From Lactarius indigo (lineage: Eukaryota; Basidiomycota; Agaricomycetes; Russulales; Russulaceae): a DNA stretch of 64,000 bases. Every line of letters begins with the position of its first letter. The first letter of the stretch is position 1. Positions 52,695-62,789 of this stretch are shown here, one piece after another. The notes beneath the pieces are model-generated. The model ran no database searches and was not told the DNA's origin. It saw nothing but the letters and a program-made list of their open reading frames with translations. The stretch spans positions 1 to 64,000 of the forward strand of contig JAFKAC010000099.1 of NCBI GenBank assembly GCA_025766275.1. Direction: 5' to 3'. The position numbers and the translations under genes were made by a program.

Positions 52695-55600
52695 CTGGCA
52701 TCACTTCAGATGAGTGGGATTCGATCCAGCATCGTTCCAAGGCGTACCTCTGCCTCTACCTTAAACCAGACGTCTACTTGCTTGTGGCAGATAATACTGC
52801 CTACCCCATGTTCAAACACAAATGGGCCAAGCTTCAGGATGTGTATGGCGGTGCTTCGGGCAGCACCACCATCTTCAACTTATGGATTCAGATAACTCAA
52901 GCCCACCTTGACGACTCCGCACCCATGGCCTCACAATTGGCCAAGCTCAATGAGCTTAGGGTTGCCCTTTCCAACGCACAGATGGGTGTCTCTGACACTC
53001 AGTTCTGTCTCATTCTCCTCCACGCATTGCCACCCTCTTATGAGGTGTTGGCCTCAACCATCCTCGCCAGTGGGGCTCCCTCCACACTCAAGCACGCTGA
53101 AATCATAGTGCACATAGTGTTGGAAGAGGCTCGCCACTCCGGACCCTCTGGCTCCTCCCTTAACAAGGTGGCCCCCATTAAGCCGATGGGCAAAAAGGGC
53201 AAGAAAGACCACTCCGGTCTGACTTGCCACTATTGCAACAAAAAGGGCCATATCAAGCCTGATTGCAGGAAAAGGAAGAAGGATGAGGCTGACGCAAAGG
53301 AGAAGGAGAAAGCAGGCAACAAGGCTGCCAATAGTCATATTCTTGTACCTACCACCGCCTCCATTAAGGAGGTCGAAGAGCCCGCCATAGACTGGGCCTC
53401 TCAATCTATTTCTGTTGCCTTGTATGCTGCCTCGCGTGTGCACTGGATGATGGAGAGTGGTGCCACACACCATATTACACCACATCGGTCTGACTTCAAG
53501 GATTACACCCCAACCAAAGGCACTGTACGCCTAGGGGATAAGTCCACAATAGACCAAGTGGGTGTCGGGTCTGTCGTCTTCACTACGAGCCAGGGTATCT
53601 CTATCACCCTCAGTAATGTGCTACACCTACCACAGGTGAAGACGCGCTTCTTGTCAACGTGCGCCCTAGCACAAAAGGGTGCTGAGATTGCCTTTGATAG
53701 TGGCTCATTTAAAATATCTATCAACCAAAAGTGTGTGGCCAAAGGCTACCTTGAGGACAACCTTTACTGGTTGGACGCAGCCAGCGTCGGCCTCAACGCC
53801 CACACAAAATCAAGTGCTGCCACACTTGATATCTGGCATCAACGCATGGGACACATCTCCTCTGCAGTGCTGAAGGCGCATGGTCCCTCTGCCACTACTG
53901 GCATGGACATAGATAGCTCTACCACGGCCCACACAGTCTGCCATGGGTGCGAGATGGGTAAATCCACTCACCAACCCTTTTCTGTGTCCTCCAACAAAAG
54001 GACAACTCGTCAATTTGAGATCATACACAGTGACCTCGCCGGTCCTATGCAGACTCAGTCCCTGCAAGGCTCAACCTACACTGCCACCTTCATAGACGAC
54101 CACACTAAGTTCACTGTGGTCCACTTCCTTAAGTCGAAGGATCAGTTTGCTAAGTCGCTGCAGATGTATTTGGCTTGGGGTGAAACCCAGTCTGGCCATA
54201 AACTGCACGCTCTGCACTCTGACTGCGGTGGCAAGTACATGTCGAGTGTCACGCAGGACATTCTTAAGAAGAAAGGGATAGAGCATCACCTCACGATGCC
54301 AGGTTCACCACAGTCCAACAGAAAAGCCAAGCGGTTTAACCGCACCATTATGGATAAGGCAATGTCCATGCTCCACACAGCTGGCATGTCTAAAGGCTTC
54401 TGGGAGCATGCGGTGTGCACAGCTGTACACATCTATAACCACTCTCCAGTCTGTGGGCTTAAGTGGCGCACTCCCTATGAGCTCTGGCACTCTGGCAAAG
54501 TGCCTGATGTCTCACATCTTCGCGTCTTCGGATGCAAAGGGTACATGCATGTACCCGCTGATAAGCATCGCAAATTAGATACAAAGGCCATTGAGGTCAT
54601 GCTTATTGGGTTTGAGCCCGAATCTAAGGGCTATAAGCTCTGGGACCGCTCAACCCGCTCCGTTCGAGTGTCCAGGGATGTGACATTCGATGAGAGTAGC
54701 TTCCCATCCCTTCAGGGTGTTGAGACACACCCCACACCTTCACCACCAGTCATGCCTAGCACAACAGTGACTGCCGTGCCTCACCCGCCAGCGTTACCAC
54801 CAATGCGAGCCCCCTCCCCTGCACACTCCAGTAGTAGTGAGGAGGAGGATGTTGAAAAGCTCCTAGACCCCCCACAAGTCCAACCACACCCCACCACTCC
54901 ACCACCTACTCTGCCACCTCTGCCCACCACACCTAAGCGTGAGCAAGCCACTCCCACTTCACCCCTGCCGCGTCCTAGTGCAATGTGCATTATGCGCCAT
55001 GTCCCTCCTCCCTCACCAGAAATGCCTGGGGGATTTGAGGATCGTGCACAGCATAGTCAGCTGTTGCGTGAGATGGACAATGCACCAAGGCACACTGCTT
55101 GTGTCCCTGTGCCTAATCTGTGTTACTTCAATGCGGACAATGCGGCATGGCGCGGCAGGCATCTGGGGTATGCAGAGTTACTGGCTGCTGCCTTTGTGGG
55201 CCGAGACCCTGCAACTTATGCAGAGGCCATGTGGTCTGCAGCTGCAGATGAGTGGACTAAGGTGTGTCAGTATGAACGCCCTAGCCAAAAATGGGACTTG
55301 GGAGTTAGTGGATCTCCCGCCTAACTGTAAGGCAGTAAATTCCAAATGGGTCTTTAAGCTCAAAGCGGATGGCCGCTACAGAGCTTGCTTGGTGGCTAAG
55401 GGATTCACGCAGATCCCTGGTGTAGATTTTGATGAAACCTTCTCTCCCGTCGCATGATTTGAGTCGCTATGTTTACTTCTGGCGTTGGCCACGCTGGAGG
55501 ACTGGCACATCCATCAGATGGATGTTAAGTCTGCTTTTCTCAATGGCGTGCTTGACGAGGAGATCTACATGGAGCAGCCACAAGGTTTCACTGTCACTGG

Positions 55601-56585
55601 CTCTGAGACGAAGGTGTGTTGCCTGGTTAAGGCGATCTATGGTCTCAAACAGGCCTCCCGTGCATGGAACTTGCAATTCCATGGAGTGCTCACTGCACTT
55701 GGCTTTAAGTGGACATTTGCTGATGCTGGCATATACGTGATGCCTCAACAAGAGGGGTATGATCCACTCTTCGTTATTGTCTACGTTGACAACATCACTA
55801 TACTGGGTCCCTCGCTGAGTGGTATCAAGCATTTAAAGTCAGATTTGTCTGAATGCTATGAGATGACGGATCTCAGGGAGATAGAGTCTTATCTTGGTAT
55901 GTGCATTGTGTGCAACCACTCCCTTAGACGCATCGAAATAGATCAGTCTGGCTACATCAAGGATGTCCTTGAACGCTTTGGCATGTCTGATGCCACACCA
56001 CACAACACACCCTTGCCCGCTGGTGCTGACGAGCACCTGGTTAAATATATGTCGCAGGCAACTGCCTCAGATATTTCTCACTACCAGTCTTTGATTGGGA
56101 GTCTGCTTTATGTGCAGATTGGCACTAGGCCAGATATCTCCTTCGCTGTGTCACGTTTGGTGCAGTACGCAGCAAATCCTTCACCACAACATCTGCGACT
56201 TGTGCAGTATGTCCTGTCCTACTTAGTGGGAACTATGGATATGCGTATTGTCTATGATGGCACCAATGGCGATGGCCTTCACGGCTACACTGATTCCAGT
56301 CTGGCTGATCAGACTGATGACTGCCACTCCACTTCCGGTTATGTATTCCTACTAGCCAATGGTGCAATAAGCTGGTCTTCGCGCAAGCAAAAGACTGTGG
56401 CCCAAAACACTACTGAGGCAGAGTACATGGCCATGACCGACGCGGCTAACCAGGCTGCGTGGTATCAGAGCTTCCTCATGGAACTCAGGTACGAGGTTGA
56501 CGACCCCATCCCACTGCATGGTGACAACAAGGGTGCCATTGACTTGGCCTTGAACCCTGTCACTGGGAGACGGTCTAAGCACATT
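52695..56585 (+). pseudogene. Copia element F gag-pol, remainder (Gag, protease, integrase, RT, RNase H)
   Basis: Gag has the CCHC knuckle CHYCNKKGHIKPDC (about 53225). The protease motif is WMMESGATHHI, with Glu instead of the catalytic Asp (about 53450). The integrase has WHQRMGHISSAVLKAHG, HSDLAGPMQTQSLQGSTY, HSDCGGKYMSS, and SNRKAKRFNRT, where the third catalytic residue is Lys instead of Glu (54329-54331). RT follows a one-base frame change near 55280 (NALAKNGTWELVDLPPNCKA) and a TGA at 55456-55458 where arginine is expected (FSPVA-stop-FESL); MDVKSAFLNGVLDEEIYMEQ is intact, but the active site reads VYVDNITIL (55791-55793). RNase H begins HGYTDSSLADQTDDCHSTSG and ends at SKHI, cut by fragment G. 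Clearly dead. Confidence 0.87.
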
Positions 56586-56963
56586 TGTTATGCTCCACCG
56601 GCGTTAGTCCGACTTGGACTTGAAGAAGGTGTAATCGACTTAGCAAAAGTCAGACGAATGGGGATCACATGTCAACCCAACGCAAGCTGAGCAGGGGCAC
56701 TCTTGCACACGCTGCAGCTGAAGTGAAGAAGTACTATCCCTTGGTGGATAGAAGCGGAAGCACGCTTAGTCAGGGACTAAGGCAGACAGGAGACGAGTCA
56801 AGATGGTGGATTAAAGAAGACCAAGATGGGGACTCTTGGTCTTCAGAGACGACTATTTATACAGATACACATGGGCTTTAAAGCACCGCTAGAACAGTAA
56901 GTAATGAATAGCGTAACTAGCTCGAACCCTAGTACAGCTATCCTAGGAATGAGTCATACATGA
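56586..56963 (-). repeat. Gypsy LTR fragment G (family of B and D), cut by element E
   Basis: It matches the B LTR from its TGTTA end (shared CTCCACCGGCGT, CAACCCAACGCAAGCTG, GAAGACCAAGATGGGGACTC) up to GAGTCATACAT, about 130 bp short of full length. Element E starts right after. It interrupts RNase H of element F. Confidence 0.85.
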
Positions 56964-57411
56964 TGTTACGGTTCTCATGTTGAACCCTTACTGTACCGGT
57001 TGTGACTACGGCAGTAAGGTAGATTAGTCACGGACTCAGGGTTTACAAAGGAGTTAGGGGTTTAGTGATGACTCGATCCTAGTACAGGTAGTAGTAGTAT
57101 TAGGATTGTGGTACTTACGCAATACGTTGGACGCTACATTACGGTGACTTATAGCAGCGCTTGAAAGCCTGCTCTTCTTGTATTTAAGGTAGCCGTGGAA
57201 GACCAAGATACGCCATCTTGGTCTTCTTCAATTGTCACTACTTGTCTCTCATCTCGCTTCGCCTCTATCAGATAGAGTGCCATCTGAATTCTTCTAGTGT
57301 CTGCGAACATCTAGACATTGCCTTCGTGCCATACGCCCTTCAGTGTGACTAGCTAAGTCATAAAGTCGCCTTTGCACGCTCAAGTCGAGCTTATGCTGTG
57401 ATGGCATTACA
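56964..57411 (+). repeat. 5' LTR of element E
   Basis: 448 bp, TGTTACGG to CATTACA. It contains GAAGACCAAGATACGCCATC followed by TTGGTCTTC, the same inverted arms as in C. Confidence 0.85.
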
Positions 57412-57424
57412 TTAAGACCAAGAT
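57412..57424 (+). promoter_or_regulatory. Self-priming-type primer-binding site of element E
   Basis: TTAAGACCAAGAT directly after the LTR, as in B, C and D. Confidence 0.7.
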
Positions 57425-57431
57425 ATCCACT

Positions 57432-59911
57432 GTGGCGACTGTCAACACCCGCAACCAGTGGATGAGTTTCCGTCCATATCACTTAGAAAGAAGAGGAGAT
57501 CGCAATGTACCGACTCGATTCTTAGGAGCAGCCCATTGGATAAACCGAGGAGATGAAACTGGATATTTTGTGGAATTCAACGGACCTACAAGGTTCAGAC
57601 CTGTTGAGTTCAATTTCAACCACTTGTGTTGGGTAGAGATTACATGGAACCCCATAGATCATTGCTGGGACATAGTAAGACCAGCAGGAAGACAGTATCA
57701 TTGTGACATCGACGCACGAGAGCTCAACTCAAGAGCTGACTGGGGACCAATTGACGGACAACTACGAGAACACTCCACTGGAGAAGCAGTGAGCGAAGAA
57801 ACCGAAGAAGATGAACAGAGCGAAGAAAACCGGCCAGCAAGTGTTGGACCTATCAAACAGTATACTATTCAGAGAGCTGAGTCTCTACATATCTCGGAGC
57901 AACCAGAGGTCATTCACGTACACTCACCTGTGGCAGAAATGGCAACAACCACTATGACGATGGAAGAAATCATGAGCGTAAGAGAGCAAGCGGCACGAGA
58001 AGCAGCCGAAGCGATTAGACATGAATCCCAACGAAACTTGATGCCCATAATCCCGAGACAGGACACCGCATGACTGCCGACGACACGGCAATCTTTCGGG
58101 CTATTGGACCCAACCAAGGAGACCCCCCATCAGGGGACGGAAGAAGACAAGGACTGGCGCTCGACCCCCCGCCAGGATGGGGAGGACCCCCAGGAGGGGA
58201 CTTCCCCCAATGACCGGAAGGAGGAGGAAACCTGCCAGACCTTCCAAACAACCCACCAGCAGGAGGACCTCCAGGTGGAGGCGGCGGCGGAGTGTTACGG
58301 ACGCAACCGGTTATGACTACGGACCGACTCACAATATTAGTCATGGACATTTACATCGTATCAGTCATCATAGTAGTACACATGTGATTGTGACTCGTGT
58401 ATGACTCATTCCTAGGATAGCTGTACTAGGGTTCGAGCTAGTTACGCTATTGGTCTCTTCTCGTTCCAGCGGCGCTTCAAAGCCCGCGTGTATCTGTATA
58501 AGTAGTTGTCTTCAGGAGACCAAGAGCCCCATCTTGGTCTTCTTCAATCCACCTCTTTCTGACTCGTCTTTCGCCTGCCTTAGTCTTCGAGCTAAGGACA
58601 CTTCCACTCCTATCCACCAAGGGATAGTGCTTCTTCATATTGGCTGCAGTGTGTGCCAGGAAGGCCCCTGTTCAGCCTGCGTTGGATTGACACGAGATCC
58701 CCATTCGCCCTTGCTTTGCTAAGTCGATTACGCCTTTCTTGAGTCCAAGTCGGACTAACGCCTGTGGAGCGTAACACGGAGGCCCCCCAGCTGGAGGAGG
58801 AGCAGGGCATGGGCATGAAAAATTAACAGGTGAACCCCCCACAATTTTTGACAGAGATCGCACTAAGGTGGACTCATTCCTCACGCAATGGCACGTATAC
58901 TGGGGAATGAACCTCAACACCTCTGTCATGCGCAACAACTACCAACGCAGCCTCCTCTTTCTCTCTTACATTAAAGGAGTATCGGTCAGCGAATGGGTAC
59001 TGTCATACCTCAAGTGGCTCAACCGGCAGATACAACGAGGAATAGATCAGCACACGAGGGACTTGTGGAACGCAGTAGCAGAGGGTTTCAACCAAAGGTT
59101 CGTCAACACCCTTGAACGAGAACAAGCTCAAGCGCTTCTACAAAAGGGACTCAAAATGGTCGATGGAGACATTGACAAATACATCAACGAGTTCGAAGAA
59201 GCTGCCAGAAAAGCAGGGTACCGCCTCAACGACCCCCAGACTATCGATCTGTTCACCAAGGGGCTACCCAAGAAACTATATGAGAAAACTTACAACCTAG
59301 ACGAACCAGAGACGTTCGATGAGTGGAAAAGGGCGACGCTCCGCCGACAACGTAACTACATCCACATCTGAGCAAGAGTGGATGAATATAAAGACAACAA
59401 GCCGAAGAAGATGGGTAATGCCGGGTGGACCGTTCCCCAAAACCTCGCTAATCCATGGGCGATGGATACCTCTGCTGACCGAACAAAGGCGCGGTTAGCA
59501 GGGTCGGAAGAGATCGACTACGGAAAGCCACCATATATGAACCAACCTCCTTTTCCACCAAGAGGAGGACCAGGAGTTAGAGGTCGAGGCAGAGGAGGGT
59601 TGCAACAAGACCTAAGGACAGTATTGTGCTACAATTGCAATGCGCCAGGCCATCTCTCACGAAATTGCCCCCATCCTAGGGAACCACGGCAGTGGCGGCC
59701 ACAAAACCCTGGACCCTCCAATGTCCAGGCAATGGAGACCAACTATTACGCGCAAGAATCACCACCAGCCCAGATACAGGCTGCCTCGACCAACTGAACC
59801 GCCGAGGAACGCGCCAAGGAATGGCTCACCGGAGTCGCGAATGCACCCAACGAAGTAAAGGACTTAATACTACAGGATTTGTGGGGAAAGGAGGGTTTTC
59901 GGAGTGCCTGA
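57432..59911 (+). pseudogene. Gag of chromovirus E, interrupted by a solo LTR and stops
   Basis: It begins after GTG at 57432 (NTRNQWMSFRPYHLERRGDR). Here the codon that is ACG in the other copies is ATG (QWMSF). The N-terminal domain, acidic linker and Gly/Pro spacer are present, but a one-base deletion near 58049 shifts the frame, and TGA codons occur near 58213, 59369 and 59795. After the solo LTR it resumes HEKLTGEPPTIFDRDRTKVD, FLTQWHVYWGMNLNTSVMRN and LFTKGLPKKLYEKTYNLDEP, with CCHC knuckle CYNCNAPGHLSRNC (about 59628), ending EVKDLILQDLWGKEGF. Confidence 0.85.
58293..58776 (+). repeat. Solo LTR (B/D family) in the gag of element E
   Basis: 484 bp, TGTTACGG to CGTAACA, flanked by CGGAG on both sides (58288-58292 and 58777-58781). 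Gag of E continues in the Gly/Pro spacer on both sides. Confidence 0.92.
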
Positions 59912-60302
59912 ACCCATCGGCCTGGGTGAGGGCTCTAAATTGTAATTCTGTAATCATGACGCGCTTTCGTTCTCTTCGAATTCCAGTCTCGATTCGCACA
60001 AATTACCGAATGGCCGACGTAAAAGCATTGGTGGACTCCGGAGCCACCGACAACTTCATACACCCAAATTTCGCCAGAAGGATGGACATTGGCGTCCAAC
60101 TGCTAGCCCAACCAAGAAAAATCTGGAACATAGACAACACCAAGAATAAAGCTGGGTCGATCACTCATTTTACCGACCTAGACATATACGCCAAAGGATA
60201 TCACAGAACCATGCGCTTCCTTATCACAGACCTCAGTAGTGAAGACATTGTCCTGGGGTACCCTTGGTTGGCAATGTATGAGCCGACCATCAACTGGAGG
60301 GA
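59893..60302 (+). pseudogene. Pol fragment of chromovirus E (protease region)
   Basis: The slip site G-GGT-TTT is at 59893-59899. After it: GFSECLNPSAWVRALNCNSV, protease ALVDSGATDNFIHP (about 60027), and EDIVLGYPWLAMYEPTINW, ending at the D insertion. Confidence 0.85.
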
Positions 60303-60810
60303 TGTTACGGTATGGACTTGATGACTCATTGTATACGACTCACGACCAGTTATGACTACGGTCCGACATCAGTATTAGTCATGGACTCTTACATCGTATC
60401 AGTCAGCATAGTAGTTCGCATGTGATTGTGACTCATGTATGACTCATTCCTAGGATAGCTGTACTAGGGTTCAAGCTAGTTACGCTATTGGTTAGTTACT
60501 GTTCAAGCAGCGCTTTAAAGCCCGCGCGTATCTGTATAAGTAGTCGACTCAGAAGACCAAGAGTCCCCATCTTGGTCTTCTTCAATCCACCACTTGACTT
60601 GTCTCTCGTCTGCCTTAGTCTCGGACTAAGAGTATCTCCGCTTCTATCCGCCAAGGGATAGTCTTCTTTCACCTTTCGCTGCAGCGTGTGCCAGTGTGCC
60701 CCTGTTCAGCTTGCGTTGGGTTGACACGTGATCCCCATTCGTTTACCTTTCGCTAAGTCGAGTACACCATCTTCAAGTCCAAGTCGGACTAACGCCGGTG
60801 GAGCGTAACA
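60303..60810 (+). repeat. 5' LTR of element D
   Basis: 508 bp, TGTTACGG to CGTAACA. It is similar along its length to the B LTR, including the TATA-like TGTATAAGTAG and the arms GAAGACCAAGA and TCTTGGTCTTC. Confidence 0.9.
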
Positions 60811-60823
60811 TTAAGACCAAGAT
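60811..60823 (+). promoter_or_regulatory. Self-priming-type primer-binding site of element D
   Basis: TTAAGACCAAGAT directly after the LTR. Confidence 0.7.
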
Positions 60824-60830
60824 CCTCATT

Positions 60831-62789
60831 GTGGCGTACTCGACCAGAGACCAGTGGACGTCTTTCCGTCCCTATCGCATTGAACGACAAGGAGATCGCA
60901 ACGTACCAACAAGATTCCTAGGAGCAGCTCAGTGGAGAGAACAAGGAGAAGACACAGGGTATTTCGTAGAGTTTAACGGTCCTAACCGTTTCCGACCCAT
61001 TGAGTTCAATTTCGAACACCTCTGTTGGACCGAGGTTACTTGGAACCCCATAGATCATTGCTGGGACATTGTACGACCAGCAGGAAGAAACTACAACTGC
61101 GACATCGACGCGCGAGAACTTAACAGTCACGCAGATTATGGTCCTATTGACGGACAAGCACAAGAACATACAGACGAAAGAATCAGCGGAGAAGAAGCCT
61201 CTGAAGGTCAATCTCCAAGCAGAGGAACCACACCAGCAGAGGAAGCCAGTTTAGGAGCAATTGGAGATCACATTATACAGCGAACTGAGTCCCTCACCAT
61301 TCACCAACCCGAACCAGAAGTAATTCACATCCACAGCCCAGCAGTCGCAATGGCAACTGCCACTATCACGCAAGAAGAACTACAGCTCACCACTGAAGCG
61401 AGAGACCAAATAGCCCTGGAAGAACAGAGACGTATCGCAGAAGAATCACGAGCAAATTTGGCTCCTATCAATCCATATACCGGTCACCGAATGACCGACG
61501 ACAATGTAGCAATTCATCGTGCGATTGGACCCGATGTAGCTGATCCCCCCAGCGGAGGAGGTGGACCCCCTGAGGGCCTACCAGGAGGAGGAAGACCCCC
61601 ATCAGGAGGACCTGGATTTGGAGGATTCCCTGGAGGATTCCCAGGCAGACCACCAGGAGGAGGACATCTGGGAGGAGGAATACCAGGTGTAGGTCCTATC
61701 ATTCCCCCTCCAAGCAACAAATTAGCTGGCGAAGCACCAACAGTATTCGACGGAGAACGTGCAAAAGTTGAAGTGTTCCTCACCCAGTGGCATGTCTATT
61801 GGGGCATGAACGCAGATGAAGGCATAATGGCCACGCCATACTGACGCGCCCTACTCTTTTTATCCTACATCAAAGGCGTCAACATCAGCGAATGGGTATT
61901 AGCCATGCTCACCTGGCTCAATGGCCAGATACAAGCTGGGATACCCTGAACAAGTGAAGGACTATGGAATGAAGTCACGCGCAGCTTCATGCAGCGCTTC
62001 CGGAATACAATGGAACAAGAACAAGCTCAATATGAGCTTAAGAAAGGAGTCAAAATGATCGGAGGCAACTTAGATGAGTATTGCACCCAATTTGAACAGT
62101 TAATACGCCGTGCTCAGTACAGACTCGACGATCCGCAAACGCTTGATCTATTTGCGAGCGGATTACCAAAGGATCTGTACGAAAAGGTTTACACCCTTGA
62201 CAACCCTCGCAATTACTGCGAGTGGAAAGAAGCAGCCACAACCCACCAACAACAATATCTCCACCTCAAAGCAGTACTAAACAAAGGAGTATCACCAGGA
62301 CAAGGACAAGGACGACCGCGTCAACGACAATGGCAGGGACCACCCAGAAGTTCCTGGCAACCAAGGAACCTACCACGAGACCCGAACGCGATGGACACCT
62401 CCGCAGACCGGATTCAAGGGCGACTCGCAGGAGCTGAGGATATACTCACCCCTCGTCCCCCATACTGACCAAGAGGAGGATTTTTACAGAGAGGAGGAGG
62501 ACGCAACAACCAAAGGCCAGTCACATGTTACAATTGTGGAAAGGACGGACATATGGCACATGATTGCAGACAACCACGAGGGGGGTATCAGCCCCAAGCA
62601 TCAACCAGTCGGTATATTGACACCGACTATCATCAACAAGAACCAGAAGTTGCTACCAGGGCGGTCCAAGACGTACCCCCTCAACAGCGCGCCAGCGATT
62701 GGCTTAATGGAGTAGCAGGAGAATTGGACGACGTGAAAGATATTATCCTCCAACAGTTGTGGAAGAAGGAGGGTTTTCAGGACGCCTGA
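60831..62789 (+). pseudogene. Gag of chromovirus D with three TGA stops
   Basis: From GTG at 60831 (TRDQWTSFRPYRIERQGDRN), in one frame to TGA 62787-62789. TGA codons at 61842, 61947 and 62466 stand where B has Arg (TPYRRALL, GIPRTSEG, PPYRPRGG). Knuckle CYNCGKDGHMAHDC (about 62527). Other differences from B are often Arg to Gln or His, as CpG decay would give. Confidence 0.88.

Larger units (their letters stand above)
42657..56585 (+). mobile_element. Ty1/copia LTR retrotransposon F, split by C and by a solo LTR, 3' end cut off
   Basis: The 5' LTR begins TGTTGATAAG at 42657, is interrupted by gypsy element C (43143-50943), resumes to TTCATCA at 51063, and is followed by the primer site GGTTATGGGCCCTGG and a leader of about 785 bp. 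Gag starts at 51849. A solo LTR of the same family sits at 52122-52694. Coding runs to SKHI in RNase H and stops at 56585, where gypsy LTR fragment G begins; no 3' LTR is inside the window. Mutated RT and integrase sites show it is dead. Confidence 0.88.
56964..60302 (+). mobile_element. Ty3/gypsy chromovirus E, inactivated and cut by element D
   Basis: 5' LTR 56964-57411, self-priming site 57412-57424, gag to 59911, slip site, and pol only as far as the protease, where element D begins at 60303. A solo LTR lies in gag at 58293-58776. CATGA before the LTR is the likely left target duplication; the rest of E is beyond D. Confidence 0.88.
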
